Origin: Pseudomonadota bacterium
GTDB taxonomy: Bacteria; Pseudomonadota; Gammaproteobacteria; Burkholderiales; JAJZUU01
Direction: 5' to 3'
Length of the DNA stretch: 49,020 bases
NCBI GenBank assembly: GCA_021848325.1
Contig: JAJZUU010000014.1
Coordinates: forward strand, 1 to 49,020
The notes beneath the pieces are model-generated. The model did no database searches and was not told where the DNA came from. It saw nothing but the letters and a program-made list of their open reading frames with translations. Positions 32,887 through 42,780 of this stretch are shown in pieces; within the stretch, counting starts at the first letter, position 1; each line of letters begins with the position of its first letter. A program made the translations under genes and the position numbers.

Positions 32887-33867
32887 TCAGTACTGCCGCG
32901 TCACAGCAAAGTCCGCCAATTGTACCAAAGAATCCTTGTAATTTGAACGGGGCAGATGGGCAATGGCCGCGCACGCGCCTTGCGCCTCGCGCCGGGCCTG
33001 TTCGCGGACGTATTCGAGCGCCCCGGTCTCGTGGATGGTTTGCAGCACCAGCGCAAACTCTTCCAGACCGCCCTGTTCGACGGCCTTGCGGATCAGCTCC
33101 GCCTGTTCCCGGGTACCGTTGCCCATGGCATAGATGAGGGGCAGCGTGGGCTTGCCCTCGGCCAGGTCGTCCCCCAAGTTCTTGCCGGTCTCCCCGTGGT
33201 CGCCGGAGTAGTCCAATACGTCGTCGATCAACTGGAATGCCGTGCCCAGATGCATGCCGTAGGCCGCCATGGCCACCTCGTCGGAAGCGGATGCACCGCC
33301 CAGGATGGCGCCGAGCCGGGTGGCGGCCTCGAACAGCTTGGCCGTCTTGTAGCGGATCACCCGCAGATAGCGCTCCTCGTCGATGTCCGCATCGCGGCAA
33401 TTGAGCAGCTGTAGCACCTCTCCCTCCGCAATGATGTTGGTGGCATCCGCCAAGACCTCCATCACGCGCATGGTGTGCACCCCCACCATCATCTGGAAGG
33501 CGCGGGAATACAGGAAATCGCCGACCAGGACGCTGGCCGCGTTGCCAAACAGGGCATTGGCGGTAGCGGCCCCGCGGCGCAGGGAAGACTCGTCCACCAC
33601 ATCGTCGTGCAGCAGCGTGGCGGTATGGATGAACTCGACCACCGCCGCCAATTCGTGCTGCTGCTTGCCGGTAAATCCGAACGCGCCCGCCGACAGAATG
33701 AGTAGCGCCGGCCGTAGTCGCTTGCCGCCGCTGTTGACGATGTATTCGCCGACCTGGCTGATCAGCGCCACATCGGAGCGCAACTGGCGGCGGATGACCT
33801 CATCCACTGCACGCATATCCTGTTCGATGAAAGCCCGGATGGCATCAATTGACACGGCACTGCCCAC
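32887..33867 (-). CDS. ispB: Octaprenyl diphosphate synthase
   Basis: A 326-residue trans-prenyltransferase that makes the long side chain of ubiquinone. Both aspartate-rich motifs are present: HDDVVDESSLRRGAATANAL (first) and FQLIDDVLDYSGDHGETGKN (second), along with GGKRLRPALLIL near the N-terminus. Length and ends are normal. It stands just upstream of tRNA-Pro on the same strand and divergent from rpsP. The chain length made, usually eight units in proteobacteria, is assumed from the family and not shown by the sequence. Confidence 0.94.
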   Translation of the reverse strand: MGSAVSIDAIRAFIEQDMRAVDEVIRRQLRSDVALISQVGEYIVNSGGKRLRPALLILSAGAFGFTGKQQHELAAVVEFIHTATLLHDDVVDESSLRRGAATANALFGNAASVLVGDFLYSRAFQMMVGVHTMRVMEVLADATNIIAEGEVLQLLNCRDADIDEERYLRVIRYKTAKLFEAATRLGAILGGASASDEVAMAAYGMHLGTAFQLIDDVLDYSGDHGETGKNLGDDLAEGKPTLPLIYAMGNGTREQAELIRKAVEQGGLEEFALVLQTIHETGALEYVREQARREAQGACAAIAHLPRSNYKDSLVQLADFAVTRQY

Positions 33868-33948
33868 GGTAAAAAGGATTAATGGTAGGAACGAGGGCGT
33901 TCGGGTGTCAAGCGCCGCGATGCTCCGATGCTCGCGCTAGCCCGGTTC

Positions 33949-33978
33949 TTGCCAATCCCCTACAAACTATCGTAGAAT
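33949..33978 (+). promoter_or_regulatory. Sigma-70 promoter of the rpsP operon
   Basis: TTGCCA (33949-33954), an 18-bp spacer and TAGAAT (33973-33978), 35 bases before the rpsP ATG. Good match and good position. Confidence 0.65.
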
Positions 33979-34013
33979 CTCCATCTTTTCGCTTTCAGGA
34001 ATTAGGCAAAGCT

Positions 34014-34268
34014 ATGGTTGTCATTCGACTTGCCCGCGGCGGTGCCAAGAACCGCCCGTTTTACAACGTGGTCGTTGCGGATTCGCGCAACCGCCGCGAC
34101 GGGAGATTTATCGAGCGGGTGGGGTTTTACGACCCCATCGCGGCGGCGGACCGCGAAGGCCTGCGCCTCGACATGGACCGCCTCACCCACTGGCAGGGCC
34201 GCGGCGCGCAATTGAGCGACGCGGTGGCCAAGCTGGTCAAGCGTGCCGGTGGGAAAGCCGTCGCCTGA
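34014..34268 (+). CDS. rpsP: 30S ribosomal protein S16
   Basis: An 84-residue ribosomal protein with the family start [20 protein letters not shown] and [20 protein letters not shown]. The ATG at 34014 fits the conserved N-terminus; the open frame further upstream is not conserved. First gene of rpsP-rimM-trmD-rplS, a standard operon joining a ribosomal protein with a 16S maturation factor and a tRNA methyltransferase. The next gene begins inside its last codons. Confidence 0.97.
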   Translation: MVVIRLARGGAKNRPFYNVVVADSRNRRDGRFIERVGFYDPIAAADREGLRLDMDRLTHWQGRGAQLSDAVAKLVKRAGGKAVA

Positions 34269-34761
34269 CGAGATGGTGGTGATGGGGCAGGTGGCTGCCC
34301 CGTTCGGAGTGCACGGCTGGATCAAGGTCCGCCCATTCACCGAGGCCCTTGACGCCCTGCTGGATTACCCCGTCTGGTGGCTGGGCCGTCATGGCGAATG
34401 GCTGGAGTTCCCCGTTCTGGAAGGCCGTGTCCACGCCAAGGGGCTGATTGCGCTGTTGCGCGGCTGCCCGGACCGGGATGCCGCGGGCGGGCTCAAGGGC
34501 AGCCAAATCGCCGTCCCCCGCGCCCAGTTGCCGGCTGCGCCACAAGACCAGTACTACTGGGCCGACCTGATCGGCCTCCGGGTGGTCAATACGCAGGGGG
34601 TCGACCTGGGCCGGGTGGCCGAGATGCTGGAGACCGGGGCCAACGATGTGCTGGTGGTGCGGGGCGAACGGGAGCGGCTGATCCCGTTCATCGGACCGGT
34701 GGTGCTGGAGGTGAGTCTGGCCCATGGGACGCTGCGGGTGGATTGGGACGCGGACTATTAG
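34243..34761 (+). CDS. rimM: 16S rRNA processing protein RimM
   Basis: A 172-residue protein needed for maturation of the 30S head, binding ribosomal protein S19. [20 protein letters not shown] marks the N-terminal RimM domain; [14 protein letters not shown] begins the PRC-barrel domain, which ends [18 protein letters not shown] start at 34243 overlaps rpsP by 26 bases. An ATG at 34273, after the rpsP stop, is an alternative and would shorten it by ten residues that are not conserved. Confidence 0.93.
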   Translation: MPVGKPSPDEMVVMGQVAAPFGVHGWIKVRPFTEALDALLDYPVWWLGRHGEWLEFPVLEGRVHAKGLIALLRGCPDRDAAGGLKGSQIAVPRAQLPAAPQDQYYWADLIGLRVVNTQGVDLGRVAEMLETGANDVLVVRGERERLIPFIGPVVLEVSLAHGTLRVDWDADY

Positions 34762-34765
34762 CGTT

Positions 34766-35533
34766 GTGAGAACCCTGCAATTTGACGTGATCACGCTGTT
34801 TCCGCCGATGTTCGATGCGGTCACCGGCTACGGGATCACCCGGCGCGCGCAGGACGAGGGCCGTTACCATCTGCAGTTGTGGAATCCCCGGGATTTCACG
34901 ACGGACAATTACCGGACGGTGGACGACCGCCCGTACGGCGGCGGGCCTGGCATGGTGATGCTGGCGGGGCCGCTGGACCTGGCGATCCGGGCCGCCAAGG
35001 CGCGGCAGATGGGAATGGGCGTCCCGGCGCCGCGGGTGGTGTACCTGTCGCCCCAGGGACGCCTGCTCAATCACGATCTGGTGATGGAGGTGGCGGCGCA
35101 GCCCGGACTGGTGCTGCTGGCCGGGCGCTACGAAGGCGTGGACGAACGGCTGCTGCACCGCCAGGTGGACGACGAAATCTCTATCGGCGATTATGTGCTG
35201 TCCGGCGGGGAGTTGGCGGCCATGGTGCTGATCGACAGCGTGGTCAGGCAGTTGCCGGGGGTGCTGGGGGATGCCGAATCGGCCGTCCAGGACTCCTTCG
35301 TGAGCGGGCTGCTGGATTATCCGCACTATACCAGGCCGGAGGTCTGCCAAGGGGAGGCCGTGCCGGAGGTATTGCTGTCCGGCAACCATGCCCGCATCGG
35401 CCGCTGGCGACTGAAACAGGCGCTCGGCAGGACCTGGCTGCGGCGTCCGGACCTGCTGCAAAAGCGGGTCTTAAGCGAGGAAGAGCAGCGGCTGCTGGAA
35501 GAGTTCAAGCAGGAACATTGCGGAGCGCTGTGA
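34766..35533 (+). CDS. trmD: tRNA (guanine37-N1)-methyltransferase
   Basis: A 255-residue SPOUT methyltransferase that makes m1G37 and prevents frameshifting at proline, leucine and arginine codons. Family blocks are [52 protein letters not shown] and [20 protein letters not shown], the last two forming the trefoil-knot site. The GTG at 34766 fits the conserved start and comes 5 bases after the rimM stop. Normal length. Confidence 0.97.
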   Translation: MRTLQFDVITLFPPMFDAVTGYGITRRAQDEGRYHLQLWNPRDFTTDNYRTVDDRPYGGGPGMVMLAGPLDLAIRAAKARQMGMGVPAPRVVYLSPQGRLLNHDLVMEVAAQPGLVLLAGRYEGVDERLLHRQVDDEISIGDYVLSGGELAAMVLIDSVVRQLPGVLGDAESAVQDSFVSGLLDYPHYTRPEVCQGEAVPEVLLSGNHARIGRWRLKQALGRTWLRRPDLLQKRVLSEEEQRLLEEFKQEHCGAL

Positions 35534-35577
35534 GCGGTGCCCCGCTCAGGGTGCGTTGAAATTTGAAGGAGTTGAAA

Positions 35578-35961
35578 ATGGATCTGATCAAACAACTGGA
35601 ACAGGAAGAGATGGCCCGCCTGGGCGCTACCATCCCCGCCTTTTCCGCAGGCGACACGGTAGTGGTGCAGGTGAAAGTGAAAGAAGGTACCCGCGAGCGT
35701 CTGCAAGCCTACGAGGGCGTAGTGATCGCCAAGCGCAACCGCGGCCTGAACTCGTCTTTTACCGTGCGCAAGATTTCCTCCGGCGAGGGTGTGGAACGTA
35801 CCTTCCAGTCCTATTCCCCGCTGATCGCAAGCGTCGAGATCAAGCGCCGCGGCGATGTGCGCCGCGCCAAGCTCTACTACCTGCGCGATCGCTCCGGAAA
35901 ATCGGCCCGCATCAAGGAAAAGCTGCCCTCCCGCATCAAGCAGAAAGAAACCCAGGCCTAA
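35578..35961 (+). CDS. rplS: 50S ribosomal protein L19
   Basis: A 127-residue protein of the subunit interface. The start [12 protein letters not shown] is conserved and AAGGAG lies six bases ahead, so the five extra upstream codons of the open frame are excluded. Core blocks are [20 protein letters not shown] and [20 protein letters not shown]. Fourth and last gene of the operon; 116 bp separate it from the next gene. Confidence 0.97.
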   Translation: MDLIKQLEQEEMARLGATIPAFSAGDTVVVQVKVKEGTRERLQAYEGVVIAKRNRGLNSSFTVRKISSGEGVERTFQSYSPLIASVEIKRRGDVRRAKLYYLRDRSGKSARIKEKLPSRIKQKETQA

Positions 35962-36079
35962 GCGGGCGGTTGCACGACCCATGCCGAGGGTGCGGGGGCT
36001 TCCCTTGCGCCCTTTTTTCGCGCTCGCCCATTGATTTACGCGGCTTTCACCGCCGCAGGCTTCCAAGTTAGAATAGCGC

Positions 36080-37771
36080 ATGCGCTATTTTTCCATCCTG
36101 ATCGCCCTCCTGATCGTTCCCCTTTCGCTACGCGCCGCTCCGGCCCCGGATTCTCTGGATATCGCCACCCGCCTTGCACAGGCCGGGGCGCTCGAACTCG
36201 CCCTGGCGCGGGTGAAGCACGACCAGCCCGACCCCGGAGACGAGGAAGGCTGGAGCCGCTGGGAACAACTGCGCCTGACCCTGCTTTCCCGGCTGAAACG
36301 CTACGAGGAAGTGCTCGCCCGCGCCCAGAGTCTGCCCGCCGGGGCACCCCCGGAATTGCGCCGGACGGCCTGCCAGCTTGCGGCCGACGCCGCCCTGGAA
36401 CTCAAGCGCGGCGATCTGGCCAGGACATACCTGGCGCGGCTGCTGTGGCAATCCGAACTCGACGACAATGCCTACCGGGGCGCGCGCGAGAGGGTGCTGG
36501 AGAGTTATTTGGTGCAGGCCCGCCCGGCCGACGCGTACCATGTCATGCTACGCCTGCAGCAGGATTATCCCGCGCCCGACAAGCGGCTCCTGGAAAGGGT
36601 CATCAAGCTGCTATTGGCCAACGGCATGGCGACCCAGGCCGGGACATGGCTCCCCAGGCTGGACGATGCCGACCCGCTCAAGCTGCTGCTGCGGCTGCAG
36701 GCCGGATTGGTGACGCCCCCGGCGGCGCTGACCGCCGCCCGCTCCGCACTGCAGCACGGCGGCGCCCGGCTGAACTGGGAAGTGATCCGGCAGGTCGGCT
36801 CCATGCAGAAAGACACGGGCCTCCAGGTGGAGGCGCAGGAGCAACTGCTGAACGCCCCCCCAGGCAAAGACGACGGTTTGTCCGCGGTGACGGCCCAGAC
36901 CTTGTGGGATGCCTATCTGGAACATGCCCAGGCCCTGGGCAACCGCTCCCAGTTGCTTATCGGCGACGACGCTTCATGGTACAGCCTGGCCCTGCAACGG
37001 CTGCAGGGTGCGCCGTCCGACGGCCGCGCCTTGCTCGCCTATCTGTCCGGGCACGCCGGCACCGCGGCGTTGCGCGACCAGGCGGAGGCCAGCTTGGCGG
37101 TTTCGCTCGAGGAGCAGAAACTGGGGCTCGTTGCGCTGCGTCTATTCAAGGAAGGCGGCGCCTCCCAGGGTGAACTGGCCGCCGATACCCGCCGTGTGCT
37201 GGGGGACATTGCCTTCCGGCAGCGGGATTTCCAGTACGCGGCCCGGCTTTGGGTCGGGCTGGATGGGCTGCGTTCGGGCATGGCTCCGCAACAATGGCAG
37301 TTCGTTCGTGCCTATGCCTTCCTCAAGGGCGGTACCCCGCCCGAGGCCGAGCGCGCCCTGGACGCCCTGTTTTCCGGCGGGCAGCCAGTCCCGCAGATCA
37401 TGACGCAGGAGCTGCTGGCCTTGGCGGGAGAGTCCCAGGAGGCCGGGCAGGACGCCAAGGCCGATCTATTGCTCAAGCGATTGCTCGCTTCCGCCAACGA
37501 GAGCCAGCGGCGCCGGGTTCTGGTCGCCCTGGGACGGTCGGCGGAGAATCAGAACAATTACATTCCGGCGGCGGACTATTATCTGCAGGCGGCGACCTTG
37601 AAGCATGGCGGGGCCCTCGAACCCATCGTCCTGCAGGCCTATCTGGCCGCGGTGGAAAACCTGAGGCGGGCCGGGCTGGGGCAGGACGCGAAGGCGGTGC
37701 TGCGAAGCATGCAACTGGTCAAACAGCTTTCCGGGGGCCGCGGCCCGAACGGCGCGGCGAAGCCCAGATAG
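36080..37771 (+). CDS. Periplasmic TPR-like repeat protein of unknown role
   Basis: A 563-residue protein with a signal peptide (MRYFSILIALLIVPLSLRAA, cleavage near Ala20). The rest is helical repeats of TPR type, recognisable as pairs such as RRVLGDIAFRQRDFQYAARL then WVGLDGLRSGMAPQQWQFVR and RRVLVALGRSAENQNNYIPA then ADYYLQAATLKHGGALEPIV. No catalytic motif. It has 18 bp to the next gene (ogt-like) and may share its transcript. I cannot tie it to a known pathway; scaffolding in envelope or pilus assembly is possible. Confidence 0.75.
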   Translation: MRYFSILIALLIVPLSLRAAPAPDSLDIATRLAQAGALELALARVKHDQPDPGDEEGWSRWEQLRLTLLSRLKRYEEVLARAQSLPAGAPPELRRTACQLAADAALELKRGDLARTYLARLLWQSELDDNAYRGARERVLESYLVQARPADAYHVMLRLQQDYPAPDKRLLERVIKLLLANGMATQAGTWLPRLDDADPLKLLLRLQAGLVTPPAALTAARSALQHGGARLNWEVIRQVGSMQKDTGLQVEAQEQLLNAPPGKDDGLSAVTAQTLWDAYLEHAQALGNRSQLLIGDDASWYSLALQRLQGAPSDGRALLAYLSGHAGTAALRDQAEASLAVSLEEQKLGLVALRLFKEGGASQGELAADTRRVLGDIAFRQRDFQYAARLWVGLDGLRSGMAPQQWQFVRAYAFLKGGTPPEAERALDALFSGGQPVPQIMTQELLALAGESQEAGQDAKADLLLKRLLASANESQRRRVLVALGRSAENQNNYIPAADYYLQAATLKHGGALEPIVLQAYLAAVENLRRAGLGQDAKAVLRSMQLVKQLSGGRGPNGAAKPR

Positions 37772-37798
37772 GGGCGCCCCATGCTTGGGGGAGGTCGT

Positions 37799-38269
37799 AT
37801 GCAGCGATATCAGGCAATGCTCCGGACACCGTTTGCGGTGCTGGGGATCAGCACCCGGGACGATCTCCTCAGCGGCATCGACTTTCTGCCGTGGGACAGC
37901 CCGACGCGGGCGCCGCAGGACCCGGTGGCGGAGGCGGCCTGCCGGCAGCTTATGGCCTACCTGCGCGCCCCCGACTTCACCTTCGACCTGCCCCTGCATC
38001 TGTGCGGGACCCCTTTCCAGACAAGGGTATGGCGCGCGCTGCGGGAAATCCCGGCCGGCAGCACGGTGCATTACGGGGATTTGGCACGGGCGCTGGGCTC
38101 CGGCCCCCGCGCCGTGGGACAGGCCTGCGGCGCCAATCCCCTGCCCATCGTCGTCCCCTGCCACCGGGTGCTGGCGAAGAACGGGATGGGCGGGTTCATG
38201 CATCATTCGAGCGGCGAGCCGCTGTCGATCAAGGCATGGCTGCTGCGGCATGAACGATTCCAACAGTGA
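37799..38269 (+). CDS. ogt: Methylated-DNA-protein-cysteine methyltransferase
   Basis: A 156-residue enzyme that takes methyl groups from O6-methylguanine in one suicidal step. The active-site block is intact: PIVVPCHRVL with the acceptor Cys, followed by GMGGF. The DNA-binding helix region reads GTPFQTRVWRALREIPAGST then VHYGDLARALGSGPRAVGQA. ATG 37799 is picked because GGGGGAGG is four bases upstream. It overlaps xerD by 20 bases, so the two are coupled. The Ogt form, rather than the fused Ada form, is indicated by size. Confidence 0.93.
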   Translation: MQRYQAMLRTPFAVLGISTRDDLLSGIDFLPWDSPTRAPQDPVAEAACRQLMAYLRAPDFTFDLPLHLCGTPFQTRVWRALREIPAGSTVHYGDLARALGSGPRAVGQACGANPLPIVVPCHRVLAKNGMGGFMHHSSGEPLSIKAWLLRHERFQQ

Positions 38270-39146
38270 ATTGCTGGACCGGTTCTGCGACGCGTTGTGG
38301 CTGGAGGATGGGCTGGCCCGCAACACGCTGGAGAGCTATCGCCGCGACCTGCGGCAGTTGGCTGCCTGGCTCGAAAAGACGCGCGGCAAGAGGCTGATCG
38401 AGGCCGCGCACCCCGATTTGCTGGACTTCCTGGCCCACCGGGTGCGCACGGGGGCCCGGGCAAGCAGCACCGGGCGCACCCTGTCCAGCATAAAGCGTCT
38501 GTTCCGCTATCTGTCGCGCCAGGGGAAGATCGACGCCGATCCCAGTCTGCAGATCGATACGCCGAAGATGCTGCGGACGCTGCCCAAGAGCCTCACCGAG
38601 CGGGATGTAGAGGCCCTGCTGGAGGTGTCGATGGACGACCCGCTGGGCCTGCGCGACAAGACCATGCTCGAGACCCTTTACGCCAGCGGGTTGCGCGTCT
38701 CCGAACTGGTGTCCCTCAAGGCCGGCCAGGTGAGCCTGGATATGGGGGTGGTGCGGGTGATGGGCAAGGGTGCCAAGGAACGGCTGGTGCCCCTGGGGGA
38801 AGAGGCGCTGCACTGGATCCGGCGTTACACCGCCGAGGCGCGCCCGTTGCTGCTCGGCGGCAGGGGCGCCGACGCGCTGTTTGTCACCCGGCATGGCCGG
38901 CCCATGACGCGCCAGGCCTTCTGGTACCTGATCAAGCGCCATGCCGCCCGCGCCGGGCTGGACAAACCCATTTCCCCGCACACCCTGCGGCATGCCTTTG
39001 CCACCCATTTACTCAACCACGGCGCGGATTTGCGGGTGGTGCAGATGCTGCTTGGGCATGCCGATATCTCCACCACCCAGATCTATACCCATGTGGCCCG
39101 GGAGCGGCTGAAGCAGTTGCATGCCAAACATCATCCCCGGGGATAG
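38250..39146 (+). CDS. xerD: Site-specific recombinase XerD
   Basis: A 298-residue tyrosine recombinase that, with XerC, resolves chromosome dimers at dif under FtsK control. The catalytic set is complete: ASGLRVSELVSL, GKGAKERLVPLGEEA, HTLRHAFATHLLNHGADLRV and LGHADISTTQIYTHV. Its N-terminal core-binding domain starts ELLDRFCDALWLEDGLARNT. The start at 38250 lies inside the ogt end. Length and sequence are typical of housekeeping XerD and not of a mobile integrase. Confidence 0.94.
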   Translation: MNDSNSELLDRFCDALWLEDGLARNTLESYRRDLRQLAAWLEKTRGKRLIEAAHPDLLDFLAHRVRTGARASSTGRTLSSIKRLFRYLSRQGKIDADPSLQIDTPKMLRTLPKSLTERDVEALLEVSMDDPLGLRDKTMLETLYASGLRVSELVSLKAGQVSLDMGVVRVMGKGAKERLVPLGEEALHWIRRYTAEARPLLLGGRGADALFVTRHGRPMTRQAFWYLIKRHAARAGLDKPISPHTLRHAFATHLLNHGADLRVVQMLLGHADISTTQIYTHVARERLKQLHAKHHPRG

Positions 39147-39149
39147 AAC

Positions 39150-39331
39150 GCTTGCTGGAGCGCCGAGGATGGCGGCGGCAAACATCCCCTTCTGCAGCAG
39201 CAGGCCGGTGACGACGAAGGTGGCGATGCAAAATCTGCCGTCCAGCACGAACAGGCCGGACCGGATATCCCGCGGATGAAGTACGCCATGAGGATGACCA
39301 GGCCGGCGGCGGAAACCGCCTCCCAGCTCAA
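39150..39331 (-). pseudogene. Possible small membrane protein gene, frameshifted
   Basis: On the minus strand, a TTG overlapping the folB stop begins LSWEAVSAAGLVILMAYFIR; one base later the other frame continues DIRSGLFVLDGRFCIATFVV then TGLLLQKGMFAAAILGA. Joined, these give a 60-residue two-helix membrane protein. A GGGGGAG precedes the TTG. The frameshift lies near 39267. It could also be chance hydrophobicity, so confidence is low. Confidence 0.25.
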
Positions 39332-39684
39332 GCCCTGCTCCCCCTTTCGATCACCACGCCCAGTTGCTTTACGTCGCGGATGAGGCCCAGCTTGGCAACG
39401 CTGACCCTGACCCAGGGCGCGCCGAATTCCTGGCGGATCAGCTGCGAAACGTGCTCTGCAAGGGCCTCCACCAGGGCGAAGCGCCTTTCCGACAGGGATT
39501 CGCGGATACGTGCCACGATCCGCCCGTAGTCTATGGTATCCTCCACGTCGTCGGTTTCGCAGGCACGGGAATGGGGTAGCCCGACTTCCAGGTCGAACTG
39601 GACGGTCTGCGGGACTTCGCGCTCCCACCCGTAGATGCCGATGAAGAGGTCCACCTTGAGGTCGCGTAGGAAGATTATATCCAT
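39328..39684 (-). CDS. folB: Dihydroneopterin aldolase
   Basis: A 118-residue enzyme of folate synthesis that converts dihydroneopterin to 6-hydroxymethyl-dihydropterin and glycolaldehyde. Family blocks are MDIIFLRDLKVDLFIGIYGW, ETDDVEDTIDYGRIVARIRE and FALVEALAEHVSQLIRQEFG, with the glutamate and tyrosine positions present. ATG 39684 is set by homology; the much longer open frame upstream is not conserved. Divergent from plsY. Confidence 0.93.
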   Translation of the reverse strand: MDIIFLRDLKVDLFIGIYGWEREVPQTVQFDLEVGLPHSRACETDDVEDTIDYGRIVARIRESLSERRFALVEALAEHVSQLIRQEFGAPWVRVSVAKLGLIRDVKQLGVVIERGSRA

Positions 39685-39929
39685 GACGTGAGATCGCTGC
39701 CCGGACTCCGTCCGGCGGAATCCGGCCGGTAACGCCGGCCCGTTTTTATGGTTTAGAATGGAGCAGGGCCCCCGGAAAGCGTACCGGCGGCAACCGCTGT
39801 TTCGGCGGAAATGCCGGGGGGCCTTGAAAAGCGGCCATTGTATAGCGTTTGACCGCGCTTTCCAATGATTCGGGAGGGAGATCAGGGCGCGGCTTGCCGG
39901 CGCCGCCACCCGCTGTAACCTGGTTCACT

Positions 39930-40556
39930 ATGTACACTGCAATCTTTCCGCTGCTCGCCTATCTGCTAGGCTCCTTATCCTTTGCGGTGCTGGTCAGCAA
40001 GTTATTTGGGCTGCCTGACCCGCGTACCTTCGGTTCGGGAAATCCGGGGGCGACCAACGTGCTGCGCACCGGCAGGAAGCTCGCCGCTGCGCTTACGCTG
40101 GGCGGCGATGCCGCGAAGGGTTGGCTGGCGGTCTTTTTGGCACAGCATTTTGCCCCGTCCTACGGGCTCGGCGACCACGCCGTGGCCGCCAGCGCGGTGG
40201 CCGTGTTCCTGGGCCACGTCTATCCGGTTTTTTTTGGATTTCAGGGCGGGAAGGGGGTGGCCACCGCGCTGGGCATCTTGCTGGCCCTCAGCCCCGCGGT
40301 TGGCCTGGGGGTTCTCGGAACCTGGCTGCTGGCGGCATACCTGTGGCGCATCTCTTCCCTTTCCGCCCTGATCGCCGCGGCCGTCGCGCCGCTCTACGCC
40401 CTGCTTTCATTCGGGTTTCACATTTTCAGCCTGACGGTGCTGGGGTTGTCCCTGCTGCTGGTGTGGCGGCACAAGGGCAATATCCGCAATCTCCTGTCGG
40501 GCAGGGAGAAAACCGTAGGAAGCGCGGATCGCCCCGGCGGAATGCCCCCGGAATAA
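39930..40556 (+). CDS. plsY: Acyl-phosphate:glycerol-3-phosphate acyltransferase
   Basis: A 208-residue inner-membrane enzyme that puts the first acyl chain on glycerol 3-phosphate. The three conserved loops are present: [36 protein letters not shown] and a later [14 protein letters not shown]. Five to six membrane helices can be seen (first: [20 protein letters not shown]). ATG 39930 is chosen from the conserved start. Pairing of plsY with folB on the opposite strand, and tsaD nearby, is common in proteobacteria. Confidence 0.94.
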   Translation: MYTAIFPLLAYLLGSLSFAVLVSKLFGLPDPRTFGSGNPGATNVLRTGRKLAAALTLGGDAAKGWLAVFLAQHFAPSYGLGDHAVAASAVAVFLGHVYPVFFGFQGGKGVATALGILLALSPAVGLGVLGTWLLAAYLWRISSLSALIAAAVAPLYALLSFGFHIFSLTVLGLSLLLVWRHKGNIRNLLSGREKTVGSADRPGGMPPE

Positions 40557-40573
40557 GGGATTAGGAGCGCCCT

Positions 40574-41368
40574 ATGGTCTGGTTCAAGCAGGAGATGGAC
40601 TACGCGCGGGAGAGCCTGAAGGAGGCCTCCGAGTCCGCGATCGAGCGCGCCGGCGACAAACTGGGCGACGTGGTGCGCACCGGCATCGCCGGCGCCAGCG
40701 GGGAGCTGCGCCAGGTGGTGACCGAGGCCAGCCGCGAGGTGGACGCCAAGTTGGAGCGAATTTCCGACGAACTCCACAACCAGCGCAGCTTCACCAAATC
40801 GGACGTCAAGGAACTGGTGGACTACGCCTCGGAGAAGCTGGCGGCCACCATCGATCAGCGCGTGCAGGTGATGAAATCGGAAATCGCGACCCTGGTGGAC
40901 GAAAGGGTCGAGTATTTCAAGGCGGAGGTGGACAGCTTCTTTGTGCGCCGCCAGCAGGACCTGGCCCGGGAGCGCCGCAGGCTGCTGGCCAACGTGCTGA
41001 TCGCGGTGTCCGCCTCGATCCTGATGGGGGTGGTGTCCCTCATGTACCAGCGGGTCGCCCAGTACCATCTCGATCTCTATGCGCTGTTCCGCATCCTGTT
41101 CGCCTCGCTGATCGGGGGTTACGGTGCCTATCTGGTGATCAGCCTGTTCCGCAAGTACCGCAGCATGTCCGAGCACGAGAAGGACGTGGTCTACGTGAGC
41201 ATGAGGTACTGGGGGGTGCTGCGCCCGGAAAGCCTGTTCGGCCACATGGTGCTGTTGCTGCTGCTGGCGATCCTGGTGGCGGCGGTATTCTTCCCGGAGA
41301 CACTGGCGCGCCTGTCCGGCAACCAGACCCTGATGGAATGGGCGGCCAGGCTCAGGGGCGCCGGCTGA
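40574..41368 (+). CDS. Coiled-coil membrane protein of unknown function
   Basis: A 264-residue protein. Residues 1-140 are charged helix with a long coiled coil ([47 protein letters not shown]-type repeats). Three hydrophobic segments follow, near [39 protein letters not shown] and [16 protein letters not shown]. No motif names a family. It starts 17 bp after plsY, so it probably shares the transcript, and converges with tsaD, whose 3' end it overlaps by 17 bases. Confidence 0.65.
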   Translation: MVWFKQEMDYARESLKEASESAIERAGDKLGDVVRTGIAGASGELRQVVTEASREVDAKLERISDELHNQRSFTKSDVKELVDYASEKLAATIDQRVQVMKSEIATLVDERVEYFKAEVDSFFVRRQQDLARERRRLLANVLIAVSASILMGVVSLMYQRVAQYHLDLYALFRILFASLIGGYGAYLVISLFRKYRSMSEHEKDVVYVSMRYWGVLRPESLFGHMVLLLLLAILVAAVFFPETLARLSGNQTLMEWAARLRGAG

Positions 41369-42401
41369 ACGGCAGCGGGGGCGGCCACTCCGCGGCGGCC
41401 AGCCGCTCCAGGTCCCAGCGCGGCCTTACGGTGAAGCGCCAATCCGGTGCACTGCGGTGCCCCAGGCGCATGGCGCCGGCAAAGGCGATCATGGCGCCGT
41501 TGTCGGTGCAGAACTCCAATTCCGGGTAGAATACCCGCGCCCCGAGTTGCCGGGCCTGGTCCGACAGGCCCTCGCGCAGTTGGCGGTTGGCCCCCACCCC
41601 GCCCGCCACCACAAGCTGGCCAAGGCCGGTCTGCTTCAGGGCCGCCAGCGCCTTGGCCGCCAGCACTTCCACCATTGCCTCCTGGAAGGCACGGGCGATA
41701 TCGGCGCGGTCCTGCGGCTCCGGGGTCCGGCCGTTGACCAGGGTGAGCACCGCGGTCTTCAGGCCGCTGAAGCTGAAATTGAGGTCTCCGCTGTGCAGCA
41801 TGGGGCGAGGCAGCCTGAAGCGGCCGGGGCGTCCGTCCCGGGCCAGGGCGGAAAGCCTCGGTCCCCCGGGGTAGCCCAGGCCCAGCAGCTTCGCGGTCTT
41901 GTCGAACGCCTCGCCGGCGGCATCGTCCACGGTCTCGCCCAGCAGTTCGTAGTCCCCTACCCCCGACACCCGCATCAACTGGGTATGCCCCCCGGAAACC
42001 AGCAGCGCCACGAACGGGAAGGTGGGCGGCGTCTGGGACAAAAGCGGGGACAGCAGGTGGCCCTCCAGGTGGTGGACGCCGATCACCGCAATATTCAGGG
42101 CGAAGGCCAGCGCGCAGCCGACGCTCGCCCCGACCAACAGCGCCCCCGCCAGTCCCGGCCCCTGGGTATAGGCGACCGCGTCCAGGTCATGCAGGGTATG
42201 GCCGGACTGGCCCAGGGCCTCGCGGATCAGGGGCAGCACCCGCCGGATGTGATCGCGGGAGGCCAGCTCCGGCACCACCCCCCCGTATTCGGCGTGCAAG
42301 CCTACCTGGGAGTACAGGGTGTGGCAGAGCAGTCCGCGCTCGGTATGGTACAGGGCGATGCCGGTTTCGTCGCAGGATGTCTCGATTCCAAGGACCAGCA
42401 T
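41352..42401 (-). CDS. tsaD: tRNA threonylcarbamoyladenosine synthase subunit TsaD
   Basis: A 349-residue ASKHA-fold protein that, with TsaB and TsaE, places threonylcarbamoyl on A37 of tRNAs reading ANN codons. It opens [20 protein letters not shown]. The metal-binding histidines are in [14 protein letters not shown], and the later blocks [40 protein letters not shown] and [15 protein letters not shown] are all intact. ATG 42401 is chosen by conservation over an upstream ATG. Transcribed away from rpsU, the classical neighbour. Confidence 0.97.
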   Translation of the reverse strand: MLVLGIETSCDETGIALYHTERGLLCHTLYSQVGLHAEYGGVVPELASRDHIRRVLPLIREALGQSGHTLHDLDAVAYTQGPGLAGALLVGASVGCALAFALNIAVIGVHHLEGHLLSPLLSQTPPTFPFVALLVSGGHTQLMRVSGVGDYELLGETVDDAAGEAFDKTAKLLGLGYPGGPRLSALARDGRPGRFRLPRPMLHSGDLNFSFSGLKTAVLTLVNGRTPEPQDRADIARAFQEAMVEVLAAKALAALKQTGLGQLVVAGGVGANRQLREGLSDQARQLGARVFYPELEFCTDNGAMIAFAGAMRLGHRSAPDWRFTVRPRWDLERLAAAEWPPPLPFSRRP

Positions 42402-42496
42402 GGTGGGGCGGGGCGAAAAAAGCAGAAGCATAACCGGTTTGCCGTGCCCGGTAAATTCGGAGAGATCAGCCGGGACCGGGAATTTGCGGTCGATCC

Positions 42497-42525
42497 TTTC
42501 AAAAGAGCGCGGGGGTTGGTATAAT
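42497..42525 (+). promoter_or_regulatory. Promoter of rpsU
   Basis: TATAAT at 42520-42525 is preceded by TGG (extended -10). The -35 (TTTCAA at 42497-42502, 17-bp spacer) is weak. It lies 42 bases before the rpsU ATG, in the gap from tsaD. Confidence 0.6.
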
Positions 42526-42567
42526 CACCGCTTTTCTAAAAATTTGTTCCGAAAGGGTTTAAGCCAG

Positions 42568-42780
42568 ATGCCGAGCGTACGGGTAAAGGAAAACGAGCCA
42601 TTTGAAGTGGCGTTGAGGCGTTTCAAGCGGTCCGTGGAAAAGACTGGGCTGCTTACGGAATTGCGTGCCCGCGAGCATTACGAGAAGCCGACGGCGGAGC
42701 GTAAGCGCAAGCTCGCGGCGGCCGTCAAGCGCCACTACAAGCGTCTGCGCGGCCAGACCCTGCCCCCCAAGATGTACTAG
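42568..42780 (+). CDS. rpsU: 30S ribosomal protein S21
   Basis: A 70-residue protein, [20 protein letters not shown] then [20 protein letters not shown], standard in size and sequence. First gene of the macromolecular synthesis operon rpsU-yqeY-dnaG-rpoD. Its TAG stop codon is shared with the left end of MITE copy 2, so the element now separates it from yqeY by 425 bp and might change readthrough into dnaG and rpoD. Confidence 0.97.
   Translation: MPSVRVKENEPFEVALRRFKRSVEKTGLLTELRAREHYEKPTAERKRKLAAAVKRHYKRLRGQTLPPKMY

Noticed and set aside
38250-39146. XerD-like gene as a mobile integrase
   Set aside because: Its surroundings are core genes, it overlaps ogt, and its length and motifs are those of the housekeeping recombinase.
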